Of a stretch of 64,000 bases of DNA, positions 8,701 through 15,843 are shown piece by piece. A model generated the notes under the pieces. It did not search any database and was not told the origin of the DNA. It saw only the letters and a list, made by a program, of their open reading frames with translations. This DNA comes from Pseudomonadota bacterium (GTDB taxonomy: Bacteria; Desulfobacterota; Desulfarculia; Desulfarculales; Desulfarculaceae). The DNA lies in NCBI GenBank assembly GCA_018896025.1, contig JAHIND010000005.1:62001-126000 (forward strand), read 5' to 3'. A program made the translations under genes and the position numbers. How positions within the stretch are numbered: position 1 is the stretch's first letter; each line of letters opens with the position of its first letter.

Positions 8701-8757
8701 CCAGGCCAAAAGGGTGCGGCCCAGTACCAGGGACAATCCAGTGGCGGATGCGCGCAT
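5743..8757 (-). CDS. NuoF-like/GltD-like fusion flavoprotein with ferredoxin clusters (paralogue 1)
   Basis: 1004 residues; start ATG 8757, three bases after the ferredoxin stop. Residues 1-395 follow NuoF in order (GLRDRSG at 59, DLETWYHVSLV at 189, SSITYFREQWSEH at 374) but lack the FMN glycine loop, the NADH segment and the N3-cluster cysteines. Residues 397-456 hold GltD-like cysteines (C405, C409, C444, C448, C452, C456). Residues 496-800 hold the FAD (IVGAGPGGLTAA) and NAD(P) (VVVGGGNVSID) sites. Two [4Fe-4S] motifs lie at 862-919. CGSC (950) and CPAC (983) form a zinc-ribbon-like pair. The gene is translationally close to a ferredoxin and a molybdoenzyme, so it probably links that enzyme to NAD(P)H. 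Electron bifurcation is possible but not shown. Confidence 0.9.
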   Translation of the reverse strand: MRASATGLSLVLGRTLLAWCDQVGAGGLERYVSLGGFQGLERAEAMTPVEVIAELRTSGLRDRSGDAEPVYLSWQRFLRRADKGLLVVDASELDPRHLAGAELLGKNPYGLLEALYVASKATGASRCRVLLPPQLAGHAAGLLNAAEQVAASNLTGKGSLELELTSDRQPSIMAHPTPPETEVPVLMHDLETWYHVSLVMSLGADWHEALGVGGHTGTRLVTLLGAVNQPGLVETPMGSDLWQVVTALGEGVKGAKPLALAIDGGMGGYLPPSAAQIPLATEELTAAGVDPGLGTLELLSAGECLVDLTRRVLYRYWVLAGQEPSVERNLVTRALRMVTEITRGKGLPHHLDELAKVGREMTVKGVNAAWPLLSSITYFREQWSEHVAQKACPKQVCLERPLAPCHRTCPAGIDIPSFLAMDGHGRYLDAVASISQDNPLPFVCGLVCPGPCEGACLRGGVDQPISIRAMKAVSARHALAAGGYPAPEVAPPTGKRVAIVGAGPGGLTAAFFLAKAGHEVTILEAQEEAGGMLRYGIPAYRLPHEALEAEVKRITDLGVKIKTGQSIDSIAQLRAQGYDAIFLAVGTQVSRLIPIEGVDQPFVLGGLDFLKDVRGGEDIQVGPRVVVVGGGNVSIDVALTAIRQGGKRVDMVCLEKRREMPAHPDEINQALEEGVAVHNSWGPMRINPEGSITFQRCTRVFDERGRFSPEFDAERTLTIEADQVILAIGQATDLACVEAGSAVEVQRGLICSDPDTLATREEGVFAGGDVVSGPRTVVEAVGAGKRAAASIDAYLKGKPFDPAVVAPTRRAEVEPIKVSAMDRTNLRRPEMPMREVADRQGNYHQIELGLTDEMAHTSASRCLRCDLCIGCGLCQLVCSEIGAEALRLEQTGADRLAFHQFTRPSTRCVGCGACGCVCPTGAIKVVDTPEGRRQTIFTGTVVKEHQLMSCGSCGEAYAPPAYLEHLKKRVGPAAVPHVERGICPACARRRRAEELAGQPFYSAA

Positions 8758-8760
8758 AAG

Positions 8761-9279
8761 CTAACCCTTGGGGTTGAAGGCGTCTTTTGCTATCTGGGCC
8801 GCGAAGCGCTCCCTCCGGTTGGTGGGCAGCTTCTCGGCGGTGCCGAACTCCAGGCACTGGGTCAGGCATTTGGTTACGCAGGCGGGCTTTTGCCCCGCGT
8901 CCACCCGGTCCTTGCAATAGTCGCACTTGACCGCCTTGGCCGCGCCGGGGTCCCACTGGCAGGCCCCCCAGGGGCAGGCGGTGATGCAACTCTTGCAGCC
9001 GATGCACAGGCTGGGCTCGATGAACACGATGCCGTCGCTGCCGCGCTTCTGGATGGCCCCGGAAGGGCACACGTTGAGACACCAGGGCTCTTCGCAATGG
9101 AAGCAGGGCATGAACACAAAGCGCACCCTGGGTATGTTCTTCACCTCCACCGGGCCCACGGTCATGTTCTTGCACAGGGCCGGGCCTATGGGCAGGGATT
9201 TGTTGCTCTTGCAGTGCACCTCGCAGGCCAGGCAGCCTATGCAGCGCTCCGAATCCTGCAAAAGATAGTATTTGCTCAC
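8761..9279 (-). CDS. four-cluster [4Fe-4S] ferredoxin subunit (DmsB/HycB type)
   Basis: 172 residues from a GTG at 9279 with GAGGAG upstream. Sixteen cysteines form the four-cluster pattern: C13/16/19/23, C59/62/67/71, C92/95/98/102 and C119/122/134/138. This is the usual electron-wire subunit of molybdopterin oxidoreductases. No signal sequence is present, so it works in the cytoplasm. It sits between the catalytic subunit gene upstream and the flavoprotein downstream, with only three bases to the latter, so all three are probably one complex. Confidence 0.92.
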   Translation of the reverse strand: MSKYYLLQDSERCIGCLACEVHCKSNKSLPIGPALCKNMTVGPVEVKNIPRVRFVFMPCFHCEEPWCLNVCPSGAIQKRGSDGIVFIEPSLCIGCKSCITACPWGACQWDPGAAKAVKCDYCKDRVDAGQKPACVTKCLTQCLEFGTAEKLPTNRRERFAAQIAKDAFNPKG

Positions 9280-9325
9280 TTTAATCGCTCCTCAACGGGT
9301 GAGGTTTATAGCCGCGGTAGTTCCC

Positions 9326-11458
9326 TTAGGCCTTTTGCACCGAGATCACCGTCTCGGTGAGGTTGTTGCCTCCCCCGGCGGGATCATAGGAAGTAAGTTT
9401 GCCCTTCATCAGCCGCTGGTCGGCGATGCCCTTGCCGAAGGCGCGGGTTTGCAGGGGCACGGTGCGCCCGAAGCCGTGGACCATGAAGGCCGCCTCGGGG
9501 TGGATGAACTCGGTGAGCCTCACCTTGCCCTTGGCGCTGTAGCCGTTGGCCTTCACCTCGATGGTGTCGCCGTCGGCCACCCCCAAATCCTCGGCCTTGG
9601 CGCTGTTGATCCACAAGGCGTTTTCGCTCATCAGCTCGTTGAGCAGGGGGTTGTTCATGGTGTGGGCGTGGTTGTGATAGGCCACCCGTCCGAACACCAG
9701 GTTGAACTCGCCGGCCCCCTTGGCCTCGGGCTCGTGGAAGGGAGCGAACTGGGGCAGGCCCGCCTCGGCCAAGACCGGGCTGACGAACTCGATCTTGCCG
9801 GACTTGGTCTTGAAGCCCAAGCCGGTGTCGCGGTCGCGCCGGACCTCCTTGCTCACCAGGCCGATCACGCCCTTGGCCCGAAGGTCGGCCAGGCTCACCC
9901 CGGTGCCCTCCAGTTGGTAGCGCCAGATCTCTTCCAGGTCCTCGAAGTCCAGGGCCTCGCCCTTGCCCAGGCGGCGCAGGATCTCGCGGAAGATCCACCA
10001 GGCCGGGCGGCTGTCGAAGCGCGGGGAGATGCACTGGTCGCGGATCTGAAGGTTGGGCTTGGCCCCGCTCTTTTGGGCGATGACGTTGCCCCGCTCCAGG
10101 AAGGTGGACTCGGGCAGGATCACGTCGGAGTACCAGGCGGTCTCCGAGTAGTTCACGTCGATGGACACCAGCAGGTCAAGTTTGTCCAGGGCCTCCTTCA
10201 TGGCCTCCACGTCGGGCAGACTGGTCAGGGGGTCGTGGCGGTAGGCGAAGTAGGCCCCCACCTGGTAGGGGTCGCCGCTCATGAGGGCCGGAAACAGCAG
10301 GTGCAGCAGGCCGGGGCCGCTGTCGAAGTGCTTGAACTTGGTGCCCACGCCGTCCACCCGGGGGTCTTCCACCTTGGGCGCCCGGCTCTCCAACTTGTTC
10401 AGGCCCTTGACCCCGTAGTCGCCGGGGCCCTTGGAGATGATCAGGCCGCCGGTCTGCTCGATGTTGCCCATGAGCACGTTCAAGATGTGCGAGGTGCGGC
10501 TGGTGTAGAAGCTCTGGCGGTGGCGGGCGGTCATCCAGCCGGGATGGAAGATGACCCTGGGCCGGTCGGCGGCGATCTCGCGGATGGCCGAGCGGATTTC
10601 CCCGGCGGGGACTCCGGTGACCTTCTCGGCCCACTCGGGGGTGGTGTCCTTTACAAAGGCCTTGAGCTCTTCCAGGCCCACCACCCATTTGTTCACGAAA
10701 TCGGCGTCATACAGGCTCTCGCCCAGCACCACGTTGATGAAGGCCAGGTTCAGGGCGTATTCGGTGTTGGGCCGAATCATCCAGAAGCGGGTGGCCTTGG
10801 AGGCGGTGAGGGTGGCCCGCACGTCGATATAGGTGCACTTGGCCCCCTTGGACAAGGCCCCGATGAAGTCCTTGACTTCCTTGACCTGCAACGACTCGAT
10901 CATGTTGCGGCCGAAGAGCACCAGGTGCTTGGTGTTCTTTATGTCCATGCCGAGGTCGGTGCGCCCCATGCCGAACAAGCTCTTGCTGGCGTGGTGGGCG
11001 TTGCGGCCGCAGGTGCAGTCGTGGTTGAAGTAGTTGGGCGAACCCAGGGACTTGATGAAAGTCTTGCTCAGGTCGGTGAAGGGGCCGCCGCGGTCGGAAA
11101 AGGCAATGCCCTTGCCGCCGTGCTTTTCGATCACTGCCTGGAGCTTTTCGGCGATGTAGTCCAGGGCCTCGTCCCATCCGGCGCGCCGCCATTGGCCGCT
11201 GCCCCGGGGGCCGGTGCGGATCAGGGGGTACTGGGGGCGCTCGTCGTCGTACTCGAAGGCGATGGCCGCCGCTCCCTTGGCGCACAGGCTGGTTTCCATG
11301 GCCTTGTCGTTGGGGTTGCCCTGGATCCACACCACGCGGCCGTCCTCGACCTCCACTTGGATGGGACAGCGCACCGCGCACATGCCGCAGAGGCTGGAGA
11401 CCGTCCTGCGTCCGGGGCTGTCCACCCCCGTGACGTTAGGAGCTTTGTTGCCGTCCAT
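9326..11458 (-). CDS. cytoplasmic molybdopterin oxidoreductase catalytic subunit (PhsA/PsrA-like)
   Basis: 710 residues. The N-terminal cluster is C24-x2-C27-x3-C31-x27-C59. The likely Mo/W ligand is a cysteine in HDCTCGRNAHH (C150, or C148), as in thiosulfate/polysulfide reductase-like members of the DMSO reductase family. A typical cofactor-binding C-terminal domain follows (MNNPLLNEL, LWINSAKAEDLGVADGD). There is no twin-arginine signal and no membrane anchor gene nearby, unlike classical periplasmic PhsABC/PsrABC, so this is a soluble cytoplasmic enzyme. The substrate cannot be read from sequence; sulfur compounds are one option. First gene of the operon. Confidence 0.88.
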   Translation of the reverse strand: MDGNKAPNVTGVDSPGRRTVSSLCGMCAVRCPIQVEVEDGRVVWIQGNPNDKAMETSLCAKGAAAIAFEYDDERPQYPLIRTGPRGSGQWRRAGWDEALDYIAEKLQAVIEKHGGKGIAFSDRGGPFTDLSKTFIKSLGSPNYFNHDCTCGRNAHHASKSLFGMGRTDLGMDIKNTKHLVLFGRNMIESLQVKEVKDFIGALSKGAKCTYIDVRATLTASKATRFWMIRPNTEYALNLAFINVVLGESLYDADFVNKWVVGLEELKAFVKDTTPEWAEKVTGVPAGEIRSAIREIAADRPRVIFHPGWMTARHRQSFYTSRTSHILNVLMGNIEQTGGLIISKGPGDYGVKGLNKLESRAPKVEDPRVDGVGTKFKHFDSGPGLLHLLFPALMSGDPYQVGAYFAYRHDPLTSLPDVEAMKEALDKLDLLVSIDVNYSETAWYSDVILPESTFLERGNVIAQKSGAKPNLQIRDQCISPRFDSRPAWWIFREILRRLGKGEALDFEDLEEIWRYQLEGTGVSLADLRAKGVIGLVSKEVRRDRDTGLGFKTKSGKIEFVSPVLAEAGLPQFAPFHEPEAKGAGEFNLVFGRVAYHNHAHTMNNPLLNELMSENALWINSAKAEDLGVADGDTIEVKANGYSAKGKVRLTEFIHPEAAFMVHGFGRTVPLQTRAFGKGIADQRLMKGKLTSYDPAGGGNNLTETVISVQKA

Positions 11459-11478
11459 ATTTCCTTGCTCCCTGGATA

Positions 11479-11507
11479 GTTAAATCCAATCACCCGGACC
11501 AAGACAA
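11479..11507 (-). promoter_or_regulatory. weak candidate promoter of the molybdoenzyme operon
   Basis: On the minus strand TTGTCT is separated by 17 bases from TTTAAC, about 20 bp upstream of the ATG at 11458. Both boxes match the sigma-70 consensus only partly, and the short leader leaves little room, so this is a guess. Confidence 0.25.
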
Positions 11508-11600
11508 CCACCTGGGGCGGCGGTTTCGCCATCAGATCGATCATGACCTCAGGGCCGGGGTTGATCGTTGGTAACCATTATGTATGTGACTAAAATACAC

Positions 11601-11635
11601 CAGGCATTCCCTATCATCAAGCTGGGAAATGCCAG
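11601..11635. promoter_or_regulatory. imperfect inverted repeat, possible operator
   Basis: CAGGCATTCCC and GGGAAATGCCAG are separated by 12 bases and pair with one bulged A. The position, midway between two divergent genes, fits a regulator-binding site, but no regulator is known for it. Confidence 0.4.
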
Positions 11636-11780
11636 ACTTCACCAAACAACCTTCATTGATACACCACCACCTTGGCTTTCGTCCAGCCCGGCGGCCTTAA
11701 CCCGTGTTAAGTGCTTGCCAAGTCGTACTGGTTTTATAGATACTGGTTAGCCAGTTCGTCAACAATCTAGCCGGGACCGC

Positions 11781-13520
11781 ATGAGCAATCCACTAACCAG
11801 CACTTTCAACACCATGGCGGTCATCTCCTATGTGCGCCGCCGCCGCCCGGAGGCGGTGCCCCGTCTGCTGGAGGGCCTGGACCAGATGCTGGGCCTTAGC
11901 CCCGCGGAGACCGAGGCCCTTCTCAGCCATCCCGGGCGATGGATCCCCATGGAAGTCTACTGCGAGATGCTGCGCCGGGCCCGGGAGGACATCCTCCAAG
12001 ACCCCCGCGCCCCCTACCGCCTGTTTTTCGAAGCGGTCACCTTCCACAACTGGGGTCCCCTCAAGACCCTATACCTGCGCCTCATGGGCAGCCCGGGCAG
12101 CCTGATTAGGGCCGCGCCCTGGCTTGTCAGGCGATTTTCCCGCTCGCTGGACAGGCTTTGGGCCAGCGAGCTGACCGACTCCGGCTGCCTGCTGCACATT
12201 ACCTGGAAGCCCCACCCGTCCCTGAGCCACGACAACTGCCTGACCATGATGGGCGGGATAGCCTCCCTGCCCCTGCGCTGGGGCTCCCCACCGGCCCAGG
12301 TGGTGGAGGAGCAGTGCGCCTTCGGGGGCCACCCGGCCACGGTGCTGCGCATGGCCTGGGCCCCCCACACCTGGCGCCTGCGCCTCAGGGGGATGTTCCG
12401 GGGGGTCAACGCCGGGCGGGCCCGCTTCTTGGTGGACAGCCTCAACGAGCACGCCCGCCAGGTGGAGCTACTCACCGAGCAGTCCCGGAAGATGTCCCGG
12501 GCCTTGGCCCAGGAGCAGATGCGCTTTAAGGCCCTGACCGAGAACATCTCCCTGGGCGCGGCCTTTGTGGACGCCCAGGGGCAATTCTTGTACTGCAACC
12601 CGGCCATGGAGCGCATGTTCGGCTACGAGCGCAGCCAGTTGGGCGACCTCCACGGTTGGCGCGGCCTGGCCTACCCCGACCCCGAAAGACGCAAAGAGGC
12701 GGAGCAGGCCTGGGTGGACGACCTGGCCTCCGGAAAAAAGGTATTGAATCAACGCACCTTTAGGGTGCGCTGCGCCGACGGCTCGGACAAGGACGTGCTC
12801 TTCAGGGCCGGGTTCCTCTCCGAGGAGGAAAAATTCCTGCTCATGGAAGACATCACCCACCGCCTGGCCGCCGAGCAGCGCCTGAAGCGCTCCGAGGCCC
12901 TGATGCGGGCGGTGCTGGAGGGCAGCCCCGACGCGGTGCTGGTTTTGGACCGGCGGGGCCAGGTGCTCATGGCCAACCGGGCGGCCAAGGGGGTGCTCGA
13001 CGCCGAGGGTCTGGTGGCGGGGAAACCGGCCCTGGACCTTCTGCCCCCCGAGCGCCGGGCCTGGGGCCAATCGCTGTGGGAGTGGGTGCTTCAGGGCAAG
13101 GTGGCCCGGGAGGAGCTGGAGCTGCCCGGCCAAGGGGAGCAGCGGCTCTTCGAGCTTCTGGCGGTGAGCCTGGAGGGCGGGGTGGTGATAATAAACCTGC
13201 GCGACATCACCCACCGCGACCGCCTGGAAAAAGAGCGGCAAAAGGCGGCGCGGCTCACCGGAGTGGTGGAGCTGGCCGGCACCGCGGCCCACGAGCTGAA
13301 CCAACCGCTCACCTCGCTGCTGGCCAGCAGCGAGATGATGGGCATGTACCAGGAGGTGGGCGACCTCAAGCGCCAGGCGGAGCGCATCCGCCAGGACGCC
13401 CTGCGCCTGGCCCGCCTGGTGGAGCGCTTCGGGCGCATCGTGCGCTACGAAACCAAGGAGTATCTGCCCGGACGGCGCATCATCGACCTGGACAAGGCCG
13501 CCGCGCATCATGAGGATTAG
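11781..13520 (+). CDS. PAS-PAS protein ending after a HisKA phosphoacceptor domain, no ATPase domain
   Basis: 579 residues. Residues 1-225 are an N-terminal domain I do not recognise. A short coiled stretch is followed by two PAS domains (about 243-365 and 370-480). A HisKA-like helical hairpin (about 485-560) carries the H-box AAHELNQPLTSLL with His504. The protein then stops; no N, G1 or G2 box of a HATPase domain is present, and the DNA after the stop does not encode one. It could be a phosphotransfer or dimerising partner of another kinase, or a truncated kinase. It is divergent from the molybdoenzyme operon and could regulate it. The ATG at 11781 has only a weak ribosome site. Confidence 0.8.
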   Translation: MSNPLTSTFNTMAVISYVRRRRPEAVPRLLEGLDQMLGLSPAETEALLSHPGRWIPMEVYCEMLRRAREDILQDPRAPYRLFFEAVTFHNWGPLKTLYLRLMGSPGSLIRAAPWLVRRFSRSLDRLWASELTDSGCLLHITWKPHPSLSHDNCLTMMGGIASLPLRWGSPPAQVVEEQCAFGGHPATVLRMAWAPHTWRLRLRGMFRGVNAGRARFLVDSLNEHARQVELLTEQSRKMSRALAQEQMRFKALTENISLGAAFVDAQGQFLYCNPAMERMFGYERSQLGDLHGWRGLAYPDPERRKEAEQAWVDDLASGKKVLNQRTFRVRCADGSDKDVLFRAGFLSEEEKFLLMEDITHRLAAEQRLKRSEALMRAVLEGSPDAVLVLDRRGQVLMANRAAKGVLDAEGLVAGKPALDLLPPERRAWGQSLWEWVLQGKVAREELELPGQGEQRLFELLAVSLEGGVVIINLRDITHRDRLEKERQKAARLTGVVELAGTAAHELNQPLTSLLASSEMMGMYQEVGDLKRQAERIRQDALRLARLVERFGRIVRYETKEYLPGRRIIDLDKAAAHHED

Positions 13521-13669
13521 TGAGGTATTATTGGCTCAAATGCCCTTTCTGCAACCGTAAACGGTTGACGCCCTCGGGGGGCTGGTGGTACATAAGCCTG
13601 GGAGCGGGGCCCAGGAGCGTTCCTTGGCCGGAGAGCCCGAACCTCCCTATAATTTTATAGGTATATAGA

Positions 13670-13757
13670 GGAGGGATGGCCGAGTGGTCGATGGCGGCGG
13701 CCTTGAAAGCCGTTGAGCCGCAAGGCTCCGTGGGTTCGAATCCTACTCCCTCCGCCA
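13670..13757 (+). tRNA. tRNA-Ser (anticodon UGA)
   Basis: The acceptor stem GGAGGGA pairs with TCCCTCC, followed by G and an encoded CCA. The anticodon loop CTTGAAA gives TGA. A long variable arm and the GGTTCGAATCC T-arm are present, as expected of a class II serine tRNA. Confidence 0.95.
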
Positions 13758-13817
13758 CGAAAATAGCGCCGCCTTTAACGGTGGCGAGACAATCTAAAGG
13801 CCCAAAGGGCCGGCCGC

Positions 13818-13910
13818 GGAGAGATGACCGAGAGGCCGAAGGTGCTCGCCTGCTAAGCGAGTGTGGGGTGTAAAGCTCCACCGAGGGTTCGAATCCCTCT
13901 CTCTCCGCCA
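13818..13910 (+). tRNA. tRNA-Ser (anticodon GCU)
   Basis: The acceptor stem GGAGAGA pairs with TCTCTCC, followed by G and an encoded CCA. The anticodon stem CTCGC/GCGAG encloses CTGCTAA, giving GCT. The long variable arm and GGTTCGAATCC T-arm mark a class II serine tRNA. It lies 60 bp after the other tRNA-Ser. Confidence 0.95.
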
Positions 13911-13989
13911 CTTTTTAAGCGCCAAGGCGAGGTCCGGGCAAGCAATGTCCGGACCTCGCCTTTTTGTTTCCCCATCCCCCCGAGGCGCC

Positions 13990-15843
13990 ATGCTTTTCGC
14001 CCAGATAATCGCCTTCATCCTGGTCATGGCCGTGTTCGAGGCCTACCAGCCGGGGCCGCCCCAACTCAGCGCCGGGGAGAGCTATCTGGCCTCGGCGGCC
14101 CTGGCGGCCATGCTGTGGCTGACCTCGCGCCTGGCGGTGCGTTTGCACCAGAGCCGCCTGAGGGGCCCCCACCCCCCGGCGGACCCGGCCAAGGCCGGAC
14201 GCCGCCTGGTCACCAAGCTGCACCTGGCGGCCATCTTCTGCCTGATCCTGATCATCACCCTGGCCGAGCTGAAGGCCCATTTGCTCTCCTGGCCGGGCAT
14301 GCAGACCTGGGAGAGCCTTCGGGGCGTGGCCGCCCTGGGGCTGTATCTGCTGCTGCTGGGCGTGGTGTGGAGCGCCGCCTACCGCCTGGAGCGCTCGGCC
14401 AGCCTGGAGGGCCTGGAGCGGCGCGACTACGTGAGCGGCCAGCTGCGCCTGGTGGCCCCGGTGGTCTTCCCCTGGTTCGCGGTGAGCCTGGTGCAGGATC
14501 TGCTGGCCCACGCCTGGCCGGCGGCCGGGGCCTGGCTGAACACCGGGCCGGGCAGCCTGGTCTATCTGCTGGTGTTCGTGGCCTGCCTGGCCCTGTTCTT
14601 CCCGGTGCTGGTCAAGTACTGGTGGGGCTGCGCCCCCCTGGAGCCGGGCCGGGAGCGGGACGTGGCGGCCATGGTCCTGGAGCACACCAAGGTGTCGGTG
14701 GGGGGCATCCTCACCTGGCCGCTGATGGGCGGACGGCTGCTCACCGCGGGCATCCTGGGCCTTTTGCCCCGGCTGCGCTATCTGCTCATCACCCCGGCCC
14801 TGGCCGGGGCCCTGGACAACCGGGAGCTGGCCGCGGTGGTGGCCCACGAGGCGGGCCACGTGGTGCACCGCCACCTTTGGTACTATCTCATGTTCTTCGC
14901 GGGCCTGTTCCTGGCCGCCTACGCCCTGGCCGAGCCCTTGGCCCTGATCATCAGCGGCCTGGTGTGGTGGCTGGCGGGCAGCTCCTGGGGCATGGACCTG
15001 TTGGGGGCCGATGGCGCGGGCGGAGCCTTCAGCATCCTCCCCGCCCTGCCCCTGGTGGCCCTGCTCATCGTCTATCTGCGCCTGGTAATGGGCTTTTTCA
15101 TGCGCCACTTCGAGCGCCAGGCCGACTTCTTCGCCCTCAGGGTAATGGGCGAGGCCGAGCCTTTGGCCGCTTCCCTGGAAACCATCGCCATGCTCTCCGG
15201 CGACACCCGCGACGTGCCCTCCTGGCACCACTTCTCCATCGCCCAGCGGGTGCGCGCCCTGGAACAGGCCCAGGCCGATCCCCGGCGCATCGCGGCCCAG
15301 GCCCGGCTCATCCGCCGGGGCCTGGGGGTGTTCTTCCTGGGCCTGGCCCTGGTGGTGGCCGGCGGTTTCGCGGTGGAGGGCCTGGGTCTGGACCAGCAGC
15401 TCAAGCAGGCCACCCTGGAGCGCATCCTGGCCTCCGAGATCGCCAAGCGGCCCCACGACGCCCGCCTGCAAATGCAGATGGGCGTGCTGCTCTATGAGCG
15501 GGGCGAAGAGCGCCGGGCCTTGGAGCATCTCCAGGGCGCGGTTGCCCTGGCCCCCAAGGACCCGGAGGTCCTGAACGGCCTGGCCTGGTTCTGGGCCACG
15601 GCCAAGGATCCCTCCCTGCGCCGTCCCCGCCAGGCGGTCTCCCTGGCCCACCAGGCGGTGTCCCTGGCCCCCTTGCCCCATATCTGGGACACCCTGGCCG
15701 AGGCCTACTTCGCCGTTGGGGACCCGGCCAAGGCGGTGGCCGCCGCCCGGGCCGCCCTGGCCGCCCGGCCCAGCGAGCGCCTGGGCTACTACCAGGGCCA
15801 GCTCAAGCGCTTCCAGGCCGCCACCCAAGAGGAGAGGCCATGA
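13990..15843 (+). CDS. M48-family membrane zinc metallopeptidase with TPR-like C-terminus
   Basis: 617 residues from the ATG at 13990; any earlier start would lie inside the tRNA-Ser gene. Several N-terminal membrane segments precede the zinc motif VVAHEAGHVVHRH (two His ligands and the catalytic Glu). The third ligand lies in HFERQADFFALRVMG. More membrane segments follow. The last ~150 residues (HDARLQMQMGVLLYERGEE onward) look like TPR repeats. M48 peptidases act in membrane-protein quality control; the specific target here is unknown. The stop overlaps the start of the next gene by four bases (ATGA). Confidence 0.85.
   Translation: MLFAQIIAFILVMAVFEAYQPGPPQLSAGESYLASAALAAMLWLTSRLAVRLHQSRLRGPHPPADPAKAGRRLVTKLHLAAIFCLILIITLAELKAHLLSWPGMQTWESLRGVAALGLYLLLLGVVWSAAYRLERSASLEGLERRDYVSGQLRLVAPVVFPWFAVSLVQDLLAHAWPAAGAWLNTGPGSLVYLLVFVACLALFFPVLVKYWWGCAPLEPGRERDVAAMVLEHTKVSVGGILTWPLMGGRLLTAGILGLLPRLRYLLITPALAGALDNRELAAVVAHEAGHVVHRHLWYYLMFFAGLFLAAYALAEPLALIISGLVWWLAGSSWGMDLLGADGAGGAFSILPALPLVALLIVYLRLVMGFFMRHFERQADFFALRVMGEAEPLAASLETIAMLSGDTRDVPSWHHFSIAQRVRALEQAQADPRRIAAQARLIRRGLGVFFLGLALVVAGGFAVEGLGLDQQLKQATLERILASEIAKRPHDARLQMQMGVLLYERGEERRALEHLQGAVALAPKDPEVLNGLAWFWATAKDPSLRRPRQAVSLAHQAVSLAPLPHIWDTLAEAYFAVGDPAKAVAAARAALAARPSERLGYYQGQLKRFQAATQEERP

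Larger units (their letters stand above)
11459..11780. other. divergent intergenic region between the molybdoenzyme operon and a PAS protein
   Basis: 322 bp, more A/T-rich than its surroundings, holding the promoters of two divergent units. It includes an imperfect inverted repeat (11601-11635) and a weak candidate promoter for the minus-strand operon (11479-11507). No reading frame in it looks like a gene. Confidence 0.6.

Noticed and set aside
9272-11479. Antisense open frame (735 residues) across the molybdoenzyme gene
   Set aside because: No domain and repetitive Gly/Val/His content; the molybdoenzyme on the other strand is clear.
13552-13567. Short palindrome CAACCGTAAACGGTTG before the tRNA genes
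   Set aside because: A 7-bp stem with a 2-base loop and no T-run; too little to call a terminator or attachment site.
13521-13669. A frameshifted HATPase domain after the PAS protein
   Set aside because: No frame in this stretch encodes N, G1 or G2 boxes, and it is too short for the domain.
13670-13910. tRNA-Ser pair as an integration site for a genomic island
   Set aside because: No integrase, no duplicated tRNA end and no change in gene content were seen on either side.
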